A stretch of DNA of 64,000 nucleotides from Nevskiales bacterium (lineage in GTDB: Bacteria; Pseudomonadota; Gammaproteobacteria; Nevskiales; Nevskiaceae). Made by a program: the position numbers and the translations under genes. Below are positions 26,753-36,038 of the stretch, piece after piece (the stretch's first letter is position 1; each line of letters opens with the position of its first letter). The notes below the pieces were generated by a model. That model did not search any database and was not told the DNA's origin. It worked only from the letters and a program-made list of their open reading frames with translations. The stretch covers positions 1-64,000 of the forward strand of contig JAQVDP010000014.1 of NCBI GenBank assembly GCA_028698335.1, written 5' to 3'.

Positions 26753-27916
26753 TCAGCTCTGCGGCGGGGTGGGATCGAGTTCAGCCTTCGGCTGCACGTC
26801 GTTGTTGATGATCACCGGCTGCTTGTTGCGCAGTTTCAGCAGGCCCGAGGTCGCGACCTGCTCGCCGATCTCCAGCCCGCTGACGACCGCGACGAAATCG
26901 CCGCGCGCGTCGCCGACCTTGACGAAGCGCTGAACCACTTCGAGCGTGGCCTCGCCCTCGGCGGGAGCGGCCGGCGCCTTGCCCTCCGCAGGTGCGGCGA
27001 CTTCGCGATCGCGGATCACGAACACCGAGGTGCCGTAGGAGTTGTAGTTGATCGCGGTACGCGGAATCACCTTGAGCTGGCGCTCACCCGGCAGCATCAG
27101 CATCACCCGGCCGAACTGGCCGGGCACGAGCGCGCCATCGGGATTCGCCAGCCGCGCGCGCAACTGGAAGTTGCGGGTGGCCTCATCGACCTGCGGCTCG
27201 ACCGCGAGCACCCGTCCCTCGAAGGTCCGGTCGGGATAGGCATCGACACGCACCTTGACGCCCAGCCCCGGCCGCACCGTGCCGACGTACTGCTCCGGCA
27301 GCGAGAAATCGACATCGATCGGATCGAGCGACTGCAGGGTCACGATCGGACTGCCCGCGGCGAGGTACTGGCCGACATTGACGCGGCGCACGCCGAGCGT
27401 GCCCGCGAACGGCGCGCGGATCTCCTTCTGGGCGATCTTGCCGAGCTGCGCCTCGACCGCGGCCTTGGCGGCATTGGCCTCGGCGACGGCGGCGTCGTAG
27501 TCGGACTTCGAGATCGCCTCGCGCTTGAACAGCTGCTCGCGGCGCTTGCGGTTGAGTTCCGCCAGCTCCGCCTGGGCCTGCAGCCGCTTGAGTTCACCGC
27601 GTTCGTTGGCGCTGTCCAGCTCCACCAGCATCTGCCCCTTCTGCGCCTGTTCGCCGGACTCGAAGGAGATGCGCGTGACGATGCCGTTGGCTTCCGCGGT
27701 CAGCTCCGCGCCGTTGACCGGCACCAGCGTGCCGATCGCCTCGAGCCGGTTGTCCCAGCGCATCTCCGCGACCTCGGCCGAGCTGATCGTCACCGGAGGC
27801 GTCGGCATGTTCTCGATGTACTGCACCATCATCTTGTTGCCGAACCACTTCATGCCGAACACCGCACCGAAAACGACGACGGCGCCCAGCAGCATGATGA
27901 TCATTCGCTTGGTCAT
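26753..27916 (-). CDS. Efflux RND transporter periplasmic adaptor subunit
   Basis: The 387-residue membrane-fusion protein has an N-terminal membrane anchor (MIIMLLGAVVVFGAVFGMKWF) and a split lipoyl-like domain (GTLVPVNGAELTAEANGIVTRISFESGEQAQKGQMLVELDSANE and IRAPFAGTLGVRRVNVGQYL). Between its halves lies an alpha-hairpin coiled coil (about 105-155), followed by the beta-barrel and membrane-proximal domains. It joins the inner-membrane pump encoded next to the outer-membrane channel encoded before it. Gaps of 55 bp (upstream) and 23 bp (downstream) support one transcript. Confidence 0.94.
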   Translation of the reverse strand: MTKRMIIMLLGAVVVFGAVFGMKWFGNKMMVQYIENMPTPPVTISSAEVAEMRWDNRLEAIGTLVPVNGAELTAEANGIVTRISFESGEQAQKGQMLVELDSANERGELKRLQAQAELAELNRKRREQLFKREAISKSDYDAAVAEANAAKAAVEAQLGKIAQKEIRAPFAGTLGVRRVNVGQYLAAGSPIVTLQSLDPIDVDFSLPEQYVGTVRPGLGVKVRVDAYPDRTFEGRVLAVEPQVDEATRNFQLRARLANPDGALVPGQFGRVMLMLPGERQLKVIPRTAINYNSYGTSVFVIRDREVAAPAEGKAPAAPAEGEATLEVVQRFVKVGDARGDFVAVVSGLEIGEQVATSGLLKLRNKQPVIINNDVQPKAELDPTPPQS

Positions 27917-27971
27917 GATTTCGAAATCCCTGAAAAATCCGTATTGAAGCGAGCGTCCTGACGATGGCCGC

Positions 27972-29309
27972 TCATTCGGCCGTTTCGGCGCGCAGCAGTT
28001 GGTCGATGCCGCCGAAGTCCTGCGGCACCAGTTCTCCCGCCAGCTGCCGCAGCTGCAGGACCTTCAACAGCAGGTTGTAGCGCGTGTTGTTCAGATCGCG
28101 CCGCGACTGGACCACGCGCGACTTGGCGTCGAGCACGTCGGTGATCGTGCGCGTGCCGGCGTCGTATCCGGCCTGCGTCGCGGCCTGCGCCGACAGCGCC
28201 GATTCGAGCGCGCGCTGCATCGCCTCGATCTCGAAGTAGGCGTTCTCGACCTCGCGGTAGCCCTGGCGGGTCTCGCGCGCGGTCTCGAGCTCGACCCGGC
28301 GCAGATCGGCCTCCGCCGAGCGCAGCCGCGCCGCGGCCTCGCGCCGCCGTGCGCCGTTGATGCCGCCGGCATAGATCGGCACGTTCAGCTCCAGACCGAT
28401 ACGGCTGTCGTCGTTCTGCTGCCCGAACGCGTATTCGCTGTTGTCGGTGTGGCTGACCGACCCCACCAGATCCAGCGTCGGCGCCGCATCCGAACCGGCG
28501 CTGCGCAGATCGGCGCGGGCGATCTGCACCGATTCGCGCGACATCAGCACCTGCGGGTTCTGCTCCAGGGCCGCCTGCACCCACTGATCGATGTCGGACG
28601 GCGTCAGCGGCGGCAGCTTCACGCCTTCCGGCAGGGTCGGCAGATCGACGTAGCCGCTGCCGGTCACCTCGTCGAGTGCATCCTGCGCGGTCCGCAGACT
28701 GGTCCGCGCCGAGATCAGGCGGGTCTGCGCCAGATCGTCACGCGCCTGCGCTTCCTTCAGATCGGTGCCCGGCACCAGCTCGACCGCGTAGCGCTCCTGC
28801 GTATCCTGCAGGGACTCGCGTACCGCCTCGGCCTCGGCCACCGCCTGCTTCAGCTGATCCTGCGCGACGAGCACCGCGAAATAGCGCTCGGCGATCCGCA
28901 CGAGCACCTGTAGTTCACGGTCCCGATACTGCGTCCTGGCCCGCGAATCGAGCGCGGAGGCGCGGTCGCGCCGTGCGAACCAGTCGAGACGGAACAGCGG
29001 CTGGCGCGCCTGCAGCTGCGCCGACCAGCTCGGGTACTGATCCTTGGACTTGCCGAAGAAGCGGCCGGTCGAATCGGTCTTCGCATACTCGTAAGCCGCC
29101 GTCGCGGAGACGTTGGGCAACAGGGTGCCGCGCTCCTGGCGCCCCAGTTCCTGGTCCGCGTCGAGCTGGGCCAGCGACGCGGCAATCGTCGGGTCGTGCT
29201 CCTGGGCGCGCTCGAACGCCTCGCTCAGCGTCATCGCGGCCGCGGTGCCGGGCAGAACGGCGAACGTTCCCAGCAGCAGTGCAGCCCTAATTGCCCTTGC
29301 AGACATCAT
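27972..29309 (-). CDS. TolC family outer membrane protein
   Basis: The 445-residue protein starts with a cleavable signal peptide (ALLLGTFAVLPGTAAA). It contains two tandem outer-membrane efflux repeats, each with a long alpha-helical coiled coil and beta hairpin, as in TolC. Sequences such as DEVTGSGYVDLP and GYDAGTRTITDVLDAKSRV match the equator and hairpin regions of TolC-type channels. Its start codon lies inside the 3' end of the TetR gene (23-bp overlap), so the two are translationally linked. It provides the outer-membrane exit duct for the adaptor/RND pair. Confidence 0.94.
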   Translation of the reverse strand: MMSARAIRAALLLGTFAVLPGTAAAMTLSEAFERAQEHDPTIAASLAQLDADQELGRQERGTLLPNVSATAAYEYAKTDSTGRFFGKSKDQYPSWSAQLQARQPLFRLDWFARRDRASALDSRARTQYRDRELQVLVRIAERYFAVLVAQDQLKQAVAEAEAVRESLQDTQERYAVELVPGTDLKEAQARDDLAQTRLISARTSLRTAQDALDEVTGSGYVDLPTLPEGVKLPPLTPSDIDQWVQAALEQNPQVLMSRESVQIARADLRSAGSDAAPTLDLVGSVSHTDNSEYAFGQQNDDSRIGLELNVPIYAGGINGARRREAAARLRSAEADLRRVELETARETRQGYREVENAYFEIEAMQRALESALSAQAATQAGYDAGTRTITDVLDAKSRVVQSRRDLNNTRYNLLLKVLQLRQLAGELVPQDFGGIDQLLRAETAE

Positions 29310-30072
29310 GAAAAACCTCGTTCTTGATTCTTTTGATCAATCGATCCAGCGCCTTGTCGTCGCCCGGATCCACCAGCGGGCGCCATTGATACCCGTTGAG
29401 CATCACCTGCATGTGACGACACATCAGCCGATACGGGTCGCGGACCTCGAAATCGTCCAGCACACCCTCGGCGTGCACCAGGTTGTGAGTGCCGTTGACG
29501 AGCACCCACAGACCGGTGGTGATCTCCGACGGCGTCAGCCCGTCGATCTTGAGGTCGCCCGCAGCGACCGCGTCGTTGACGATGTCGACGACGATGTCGG
29601 CGATCGGGTCGCAGGCCGCCAGGAAATCCTCGCGGCGCTCCGGCGACGACGCCCGCCACACCACCTCGCACAACGCGTACTGCGAGACGCGGAAGTGGTC
29701 CGGGTGCCGACGCACGAAAATCATGTCGGCCACACCGATCGCGAACATGCGATCCCGCGCCGGCGCGTCCCAGCGCGCCACGCGCTGGAACAGGTCGACG
29801 TGCTCGCTGGTCTGCGCGGTCGTCAGCGCCAGCAGAAGGTCTTCCTTGCTCGCGAAGTGCTGGTACAGGGTGCCGACCGCGTACTCGCACTTCTCGGCGA
29901 TCCGCGCCATCTGCAGGCTGAGCAGCCCGTGCTCGTGGATCAGCTCGTGCGCGGTGTCGAGGAACAGCTGCTCCCGCTCCGCGAACTGCCGACGACGACG
30001 TTCCTCGGTGCCCACGATACCGACCGACCGGACAAATGAGAAATGGGGGGGCGAATATTGAATGTGGTTCAA
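29287..30072 (-). CDS. TetR/AcrR family regulator of the RND efflux operon
   Basis: The regulator has up to 261 residues and carries an N-terminal HTH (FLDTAHELIHEHGLLSLQMARIAEKCEYAVGTLYQHFASKEDLL) and an all-helical ligand domain. The longest frame opens with TTG at 30072. A GTG at 30015 (giving MGTEERRRRQF) would remove a leader that looks non-coding, and is at least as plausible. It is the first gene of the tetR-tolC-adaptor-RND operon and overlaps tolC, so repression of its own operon is expected, relieved by a pumped compound. No obvious palindrome was found in the ~290 bp upstream. Confidence 0.9.
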   Translation of the reverse strand: MNHIQYSPPHFSFVRSVGIVGTEERRRRQFAEREQLFLDTAHELIHEHGLLSLQMARIAEKCEYAVGTLYQHFASKEDLLLALTTAQTSEHVDLFQRVARWDAPARDRMFAIGVADMIFVRRHPDHFRVSQYALCEVVWRASSPERREDFLAACDPIADIVVDIVNDAVAAGDLKIDGLTPSEITTGLWVLVNGTHNLVHAEGVLDDFEVRDPYRLMCRHMQVMLNGYQWRPLVDPGDDKALDRLIKRIKNEVFHDVCKGN

Positions 30073-30317
30073 AATTTATGCAAGGTTCAGACGCCGGCTG
30101 CCCCGACCGGATTCCGGCCCCGCGCCGGGGCCGGCTTGCGAACAACGGGGAATGGCCCGGGGATCGCGACGGCGTCGGGTCGCGGAAACGCGCAACCTAG
30201 GCCATCGTCAAGGGACCCCGAGGCGGTCGGGGAACGGCCGGGCACTGCTCAGACACCGCCTGTGCTCGCCCTGCGCGCCGCCTGACGGCGTCCGGATCCG
30301 CTCCCGGCGGATCCGTC
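30073..30317. other. Intergenic region upstream of the efflux operon
   Basis: About 245 bp with no credible gene. The end next to the regulator is AT-richer (TTTATGCAAGG, TTGAATGTGG) and may hold the efflux promoter. The rest is very GC-rich, with small self-pairing stretches, for example CGGATCCG at two places near 30291 and 30308. I see no recognisable operator. Confidence 0.4.
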
Positions 30318-30360
30318 GCGGACACCGTGAGTGCCACTGGCACTCACGAAGCGTGTCCGC
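30318..30360 (-). terminator. Bipartite hairpin right after the beta-helix/cytochrome gene
   Basis: An inner stem CGTGAGTGCC/GGCACTCACG (30326-30335 with 30339-30348, loop ACT) sits inside an outer stem GCGGACAC/GTGTCCGC (30318-30325 with 30353-30360). A 4-base bulge, AAGC, separates them on one side. It abuts the stop codon at 30361. There is no T run, so it may block exonucleases as much as terminate. Confidence 0.55.
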
Positions 30361-33333
30361 TCACCCCCACGGGGCTTGTTGGGAGGGGGTGGCGGGAATC
30401 GGGGCCATCAGCTGCAGCGGCAGGATGCCGCCCGAGTTGCCACAGGTGTTGTCGTCAGGCGCGGCGAAGCCGTCGACATAGTGGTCGATCCAGTCGGTCA
30501 GCAGCTCGACGGTCTCGGTCTGCATCACGCTGCGCGCGGTCGGAGGCATCTTGATGCCGGCCTCGGTCGACGCCACGCGGTTGACCAGGATCGAGACGCC
30601 GGCATCGCCGGGCTGGATGTCGTAGTCGCCGGCGTCGGCACCGCGGCCCGCGGCGATCGGCGGCTTGCAGATGCCGTGCCCCTGGTCCATCGGCTCGGTG
30701 AACGCATCCAGACGCAGTCCGGAGTTCTGGGCGCCGCCGGCCGGGTTGTGGCAGTGCATGCAGTTGACCTCGAGGAACGCACGGACACGGCGATGCACGT
30801 CGACCGCCGATCCCGGCTGGTCGCCGCCGCTGCCCGGGACATTCCAGCGCACCATCTTCTCGAGCTGCTCGGGCGGCGCCGGCAGATCGAGATACCCCTT
30901 GGCCTGGAGATAGGCGAGCTGGTTCATCGTGCCGACGTCGGCATAGTCGTAGTCGCGGTTCAGGTTGCGCACCTTCGGGCCGATCGGAGCCGTCCCGGCC
31001 TCGCGATCGTCACCGCCGTGGCACAGCAGGCACGCCGCCGCCGACGGCACGGCGTAGTGCTCGGTGGCACCGCTGTAGTGCATGCGGTTGCCCTGCGCGT
31101 CGACGGCCTCCGGGTCCGGGTCGTCATAGTCCCAGCTCACCGAATGGGTGCTGCCGTCCAGCTTGAGCCGGGCATAGCGCTTGCCGTCCGCCCCATCCAT
31201 CCATTCGTAGGCGAAACCGACCCAGACCGGATCGCCGTCCGCATTCTGGCGCTTGATCAGCAGCCGGGTCTCGACCACGTCCTGCTGGTCGCCGTCGCGG
31301 AACGCAAAGGTCTTGGCGATCACCGTTCCGACCGGGAAGCCCAGCGTCGCGGTGTAGCAGTCGTAGACGTTGATGGTCTCGCAATCCTCGTGATCCATGA
31401 ACGTCGCCTTCTGCGGCTTGCCGCTGGCATCGGGCGGCAGGAACAGGAAGCGGTATTTGCTCGCGTAGTCGGAGAACAGAATGCTGTTGAGCTCGAAGCG
31501 CACCCCGAAGCCATTGGGATGCTGCGTCGGATCCTGCGCATCCGCGAACAGGTTGTACTGATCCAGCCGCGGACAATTGAAACGGGCCAGCGCCTCGTAG
31601 TTGATCTTGCCGGCCTCGCCACCACCGCAGATCGCCTCGAGCTGCGCCTGACTCGGCCGCGGATCGTTGGCCGGGTTCGGCACGTAGGTCTCGATCACCG
31701 GCTCGAACTGCGGCAGCAGCGCCGGCTCGACCGTCGGGCAGTCGGTCGGGATGTCATGGGTCGCCGGCGCCAGATTCCCCGGCGCGGTCGGATCGGCCGT
31801 GGCGAAATGGATGTTGGCGTAGTCGTCGACCAGCAGCGCCAGCGGCGTGGTCTTGTTGAAGGTGTTGTTCTCGACGCACAGCCCGTTCTGGGGCCGCTTC
31901 AACTCGCCCTGCGCGTCGAACTTCCAGGCGTTGTACTTGCACGCCGGCTCGGGATCGAACTGGTACAGGTTCGGCCGGCCGCGCTCGTCCATGCGCGCCT
32001 CGTAGCGCTGGTCGCGGGTTTCGTGCGGATTCGGCTGGCTGAGCGGAATGCCGTCGCTGTCGACCGGGATCTCGGTGCAGTCGTTGGGGCTGTCGACCGC
32101 GCCGTCCCAGATGATCTGGGCCGACTTGCCGAGGTTCTTGAGCTGGATGATCGTGACCAGCAGACCGGCGTTGTCGGCCAGGCAGGCCGGATCGTCGCCC
32201 GGACCGGGCAGGCCACCGGGACCGGTGCAGCTGCTGCGCTCCGGATCCGGGAGCTGCGGCTGCGTGCCGTTGTTGGTGAACGTGTTGTTGTAGATGTGCA
32301 TGCCTTCCGGATAGAAGTCATAGCGCTTCTGTGACTGGTTGGCGTCCGCCAGCCCGTAGTTGACGATCACCAGTCCGGTCGTGTGGTTGTCGCGGATGTC
32401 GTTGTCGTAGAACTCGAGCTGGTCGGATGCCAGCACCAGCGCGCCGGTACCCGACGGCACATACGCGACGATCGCGCCGCGCGGCGCGAACTGCGGGATG
32501 TTGTTGTTGTACGAGCGGTTGTGATGAACCAGATTCTTCTCGCCGAACTGGACGCGTCCCGGCAGATCGAAGACCAGGAAGCCGCCGACGTTGTCGTGCG
32601 CGTAGTTGTCGACGAACTCGGCACGGTAGGTGTTCTCGAACTCGAAGCCGGCGACGTTGTGGAAGGCCTCGGTGCGACGCACCAGGATGTCGGACGACTG
32701 GCCGACGTAGACCCCGGCGTCGGAAGAGCCCACCGAGATCGAGTCCTCGATCAGCACCTGGTGGCAGATCACCGGATAGAACGCGTAGGCGCCGTTGCGG
32801 CTCCAGGTCTGCGGATCGGAATCATAGGTCCCGGCGCCATAGACCGAATCGGCATGGGGATCGGAGATGGTCCAGCCGACACGGACGTCGCGGATCGTCA
32901 CGTAGTCCGAGCGGAAGACGCGCAGGCCGTTGCCGGGCGCGTCGTAGATCGTCAGCCCCTCGACCGTGATGCCGGTCATGCGGTTGAGGTTGAAGCCGTC
33001 CTGATCGGCGCTGTTCTTGAACCGCAGGTAGGTCTGGTCCTTGCCGGCGCCCTTGATGGTGATGCCCTTCTTGCCGAACATCACCAGACCGACGTCGAAG
33101 TCGAACTGGCCCGCGCAGAACTCGATGGTGTCGCCCTCATGGGCGTCGAAGAAGGCGATGATCGCCTCGGACTGCGCATCCGGCCCGGGACAGATCGTGT
33201 AGGTCTTGGCCGTGGTCGTGTCACCCCCGCCGCCGGCGGGGACGACCGCGACCGGATCGCTGCTGCCGCAGGCCGCGAGAAAAAGAACGGCGACCGCCGC
33301 CGCCCACCGGGCCGCCCCGTGCATCTTCGACAT
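30361..33333 (-). CDS. Fused parallel beta-helix / diheme c-type cytochrome lipoprotein
   Basis: From ATG 33333 (ribosome site AGGGGGAA upstream) the product has 990 residues. It begins with a lipoprotein signal ending LFLAACGSS. Residues ~45-450 resemble the beta-helix family TIGR03805 (GKKGITIKGAGKDQTYLRF, repeated DVRVGWT/DSISVGSSDAGVYVGQS/YAHDNVGGFLVFD turns). Residues ~540-990 resemble the SO2930/HNE_0200 cytochrome family TIGR03806, with two CXXCH haem sites, CLLCH (768-772) and CMHCH (858-862), and a late Met in GIKMPPTARSVM. These two families usually occur as adjacent genes; here they form one chain. It is probably an envelope electron-transfer or surface-binding protein. The real function is unknown. 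The acylase lipoprotein gene is divergent. Confidence 0.9.
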   Translation of the reverse strand: MSKMHGAARWAAAVAVLFLAACGSSDPVAVVPAGGGGDTTTAKTYTICPGPDAQSEAIIAFFDAHEGDTIEFCAGQFDFDVGLVMFGKKGITIKGAGKDQTYLRFKNSADQDGFNLNRMTGITVEGLTIYDAPGNGLRVFRSDYVTIRDVRVGWTISDPHADSVYGAGTYDSDPQTWSRNGAYAFYPVICHQVLIEDSISVGSSDAGVYVGQSSDILVRRTEAFHNVAGFEFENTYRAEFVDNYAHDNVGGFLVFDLPGRVQFGEKNLVHHNRSYNNNIPQFAPRGAIVAYVPSGTGALVLASDQLEFYDNDIRDNHTTGLVIVNYGLADANQSQKRYDFYPEGMHIYNNTFTNNGTQPQLPDPERSSCTGPGGLPGPGDDPACLADNAGLLVTIIQLKNLGKSAQIIWDGAVDSPNDCTEIPVDSDGIPLSQPNPHETRDQRYEARMDERGRPNLYQFDPEPACKYNAWKFDAQGELKRPQNGLCVENNTFNKTTPLALLVDDYANIHFATADPTAPGNLAPATHDIPTDCPTVEPALLPQFEPVIETYVPNPANDPRPSQAQLEAICGGGEAGKINYEALARFNCPRLDQYNLFADAQDPTQHPNGFGVRFELNSILFSDYASKYRFLFLPPDASGKPQKATFMDHEDCETINVYDCYTATLGFPVGTVIAKTFAFRDGDQQDVVETRLLIKRQNADGDPVWVGFAYEWMDGADGKRYARLKLDGSTHSVSWDYDDPDPEAVDAQGNRMHYSGATEHYAVPSAAACLLCHGGDDREAGTAPIGPKVRNLNRDYDYADVGTMNQLAYLQAKGYLDLPAPPEQLEKMVRWNVPGSGGDQPGSAVDVHRRVRAFLEVNCMHCHNPAGGAQNSGLRLDAFTEPMDQGHGICKPPIAAGRGADAGDYDIQPGDAGVSILVNRVASTEAGIKMPPTARSVMQTETVELLTDWIDHYVDGFAAPDDNTCGNSGGILPLQLMAPIPATPSQQAPWG

Positions 33334-33539
33334 GTTTTCCCCCTGCATCGCCGTCCACCCACGATGCACTTATATGATTTGACCCCTGAAGGTACCGCGC
33401 CGCCGGCATCGGCACCAATGGTAAATATGCGCTGCGGTTGCGCGGCAGCCTGCGGGCTTGCAAACAGGGGCTTTATCGGCGCGAAATAGTACGCACGAGA
33501 ACAGCTGCACATTACAAAACCTAAAGAGGAGAGCATCCC

Positions 33540-36020
33540 ATGGGGAGAACACTCGCCACCGCCGCCGCGTCGGCGGTCGTCTGCATTGCATCGCTGCTGG
33601 CCGCCTGCGGTTCGTCTGACACGCCCGGCGCCACCGACGGCGGCGGCAGCTCCGGCGCCGAGTACGACGCCACCATCACCCGCACCACGCTCGGCATCCC
33701 GCACATCGAAGCCGATGACTTCACCGGGATCGGCTATGGCTACGGCTACGCCTTTGCCGAGGACAATCTCTGCGTGCTGCAGGAGGATCTGGTCACCATC
33801 CGCGGCGAGCGCGCACGCTACTTCGGCCGCGACGGCAGCTACACGATCGAGCCCAACGGCACCACCGCGGACAACGTCACCAGCGACTACTTCTGGAAGT
33901 TCATGGCGACCGACGCCGCGATCCAGCCGACGCGCGACAACACATTGCCGGACTACAAGGACGTGGTCCGCGGCTTCGTCGCCGGCTACAACCGCTATAT
34001 CCGCGAACTGCGTGCCGGTCAGCACCCGGGGCGGCACGCCGCCTGCGCCGATGCGGACTGGCTGTTCGAGATCGAGGACGACGACCTCTACCGCCGCTTC
34101 TACCGCCTGGCGCTGATCGCGTCGAGTTCGGTCTTCATCAACGAAGTGGTCGCGGCGACACCGCCGTCGCTGCTGCCGCAGGCCGGCAAGTCAGGTGGAC
34201 AGCAGACCGAGCCGAGCGCAGCGCGCAAGGCCGAACTGCTGACCGAACATCCGGGACCGTTCGGCTACTTCACCGCGGAGCGCAAGTTCGGCTCGAACAT
34301 GTACGCCCTGTCGAAGGACGCGACCACCGACGGGCGTTCCATCGTCTTCGGCAACCCGCACTTTCCCTGGATCGGAACCGAAAGGCTGTACATCAGCCAC
34401 ATGAAGATTCCCGGCAGACTCGACATCATGGGCTCGTCGCTGTACGGCGTGCCGGCAATCCTGATCGGCTTCAACGACCATGTCGCGTGGAGCCACACGG
34501 TCTCGACCGCGTACCGCTTCACCATGTACGAGCTGACGCTCAACCCGGCCAATCCGATGCAGTATCTGTACGACGGCGCGTTTCGCGACATCGAGCAGGT
34601 CCCGGTCACGATCCAGGTCAAGGAGGACGACGGTTCGCTGAGCGAGGAGACGCGCACGCTGTACCGCTCGCATTACGGTCCGATGTTCACGCTCTCGGTC
34701 GAAGGCGTGCCGGTGCTCGGCTGGAGCCCGCTGAAGGCCTACACGCTGCGCGACGCCAACGCCGAGAACAACCGCCTGATCAACCAGTTCGCGAAGTGGA
34801 ACCAGGCGCAGTCACTGGACGAGTTCATCGCCCTGCACAAGAGCGTGCTCGGCATTCCGTGGGTCAACACCGTCGCCAGCGGCCCGGGCGGCCAGGCCTA
34901 CTACGGCGACGTCAGCGTGGTGCCGAACGTCCCCGACAGCAAGGTCACGACCTGCCAGGCGATCCCGATGCACCAGACCCTGCAGCTGCTGGTGCCGGGC
35001 CTGCCGGTGCTCGACGGCTCGCGTGCGGCCTGCGAATGGGATACCGACGCCGATGCGCCGGTCCCCGGCATCTTCGGCGGCTCGAACCTGCCGACCCTGC
35101 TGCGCGACGACTGGGTCCACAACAGCAACGACAGCTACTGGCTGACCAACCCGGCCGAACCGCTGACCGGCTACGCCGCGATCATCGGCGACGAGGACAC
35201 CGAGCGCTCACTGCGCACGCGCCTGGGCATCCTGCAGATCCAGCGCCGCCTCGACGGCAGCGACGGCCGCCCCGGCGACCGCTTCGACGTCGACACCCTG
35301 CAGGACGTGGTGCTGTCCAGTCAGGTGTATTCGGCCCAGCTCGAACGCGACACCGTGCTCGGCTCGATCTGCGCGCTGGGCACGGTCCTGACCACGTCCG
35401 GCCCGGTCGATGTTTCGGACGCCTGCAACGTGCTCGCCAACTGGGATCTGAGCGGCAACACCGACGCCGTCGGCGCCCACATCTGGCGCGAGTTCTGGCG
35501 CAACACCATCGCCGGACTCGGCCTGCCGGTCGGCAACGACCTGCTGCTGTGGACCACGCCCTACTCGAGCGGCGACCCCGTCAACACGCCACGCGGCCTG
35601 AACGTGCTCGATCCGCTGGTGCAGGCCGCGCTCGGCGACGCGGTCACCGCGATCGAGGCCGCCGGCTACGCGCTCGACCAGCCGATGGGCCAGATCCAGC
35701 ATCCGGGCTATATCGACCCGACGATCCCGGTCTTCGGCGGCGAAGGCTTCGAAGGCGCGTTCACCATCGCCAGTTCCGGCCCGATCTCGACCGATGGCTA
35801 CCCGATCGACTTCGGCAACAGCTACATCCAGACCGTGACCTGGAACGACGGCAAGGTCGAGGCCGAGGGCTTCGTCACCTATTCGGAATCGACCGACCCG
35901 GCCAATCCGCATTTTTCCGACTACACACGCGAGTACTCGGCCAAGCGCTGGCACCGTTTCCCGTTCACCGATGCCGAGATCGAGGCCGACCGGATCAGCC
36001 GCCAGCACCTGAGCGAGTGA
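33540..36020 (+). CDS. Penicillin acylase family protein (Ntn hydrolase), lipoprotein
   Basis: The 826-residue precursor starts with a lipoprotein signal (ASLLAACGSS; Cys23) and a Gly/Ser/Asp-rich linker. An alpha chain (about 42-251) ends before Ser252 in KFGSNMYAL, which would become the N-terminal nucleophile after self-cleavage at Gly251-Ser252. In the beta chain, GNPHFPW, GFNDHVAWSHTVS and an Asn/Arg-rich C-terminal half match PvdQ/AHL-acylase-like enzymes. It would cleave amide-linked acyl groups such as N-acyl-homoserine lactones, cyclic lipopeptides or penicillin-like compounds. A GAGGAG ribosome site supports the start. It is divergent from the fused cytochrome gene, and both proteins share the AACGSSD lipobox context. 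Confidence 0.92.
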   Translation: MGRTLATAAASAVVCIASLLAACGSSDTPGATDGGGSSGAEYDATITRTTLGIPHIEADDFTGIGYGYGYAFAEDNLCVLQEDLVTIRGERARYFGRDGSYTIEPNGTTADNVTSDYFWKFMATDAAIQPTRDNTLPDYKDVVRGFVAGYNRYIRELRAGQHPGRHAACADADWLFEIEDDDLYRRFYRLALIASSSVFINEVVAATPPSLLPQAGKSGGQQTEPSAARKAELLTEHPGPFGYFTAERKFGSNMYALSKDATTDGRSIVFGNPHFPWIGTERLYISHMKIPGRLDIMGSSLYGVPAILIGFNDHVAWSHTVSTAYRFTMYELTLNPANPMQYLYDGAFRDIEQVPVTIQVKEDDGSLSEETRTLYRSHYGPMFTLSVEGVPVLGWSPLKAYTLRDANAENNRLINQFAKWNQAQSLDEFIALHKSVLGIPWVNTVASGPGGQAYYGDVSVVPNVPDSKVTTCQAIPMHQTLQLLVPGLPVLDGSRAACEWDTDADAPVPGIFGGSNLPTLLRDDWVHNSNDSYWLTNPAEPLTGYAAIIGDEDTERSLRTRLGILQIQRRLDGSDGRPGDRFDVDTLQDVVLSSQVYSAQLERDTVLGSICALGTVLTTSGPVDVSDACNVLANWDLSGNTDAVGAHIWREFWRNTIAGLGLPVGNDLLLWTTPYSSGDPVNTPRGLNVLDPLVQAALGDAVTAIEAAGYALDQPMGQIQHPGYIDPTIPVFGGEGFEGAFTIASSGPISTDGYPIDFGNSYIQTVTWNDGKVEAEGFVTYSESTDPANPHFSDYTREYSAKRWHRFPFTDAEIEADRISRQHLSE

Positions 36021-36038
36021 TCCGCCTGCCGCCGCGTC

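Noticed and set aside
23640-26933. 1097-codon plus-strand open frame opposite the RND pump
   Set aside because: Antisense shadow of a GC-rich gene. It has His/Arg/Asp-rich low-complexity composition and no family motifs, while the opposite strand encodes a textbook pump. The same applies to other long antisense frames (4749-6350, 9200-11662, 17707-19623, 45834-48464).
30318-30360. GTGAGTGCC...GGCACTCAC as a third TetR operator
   Set aside because: The half-site spacing differs from the 15-bp palindromes, and it lies at a gene's 3' end inside a larger nested stem, so a terminator-like role is more likely.
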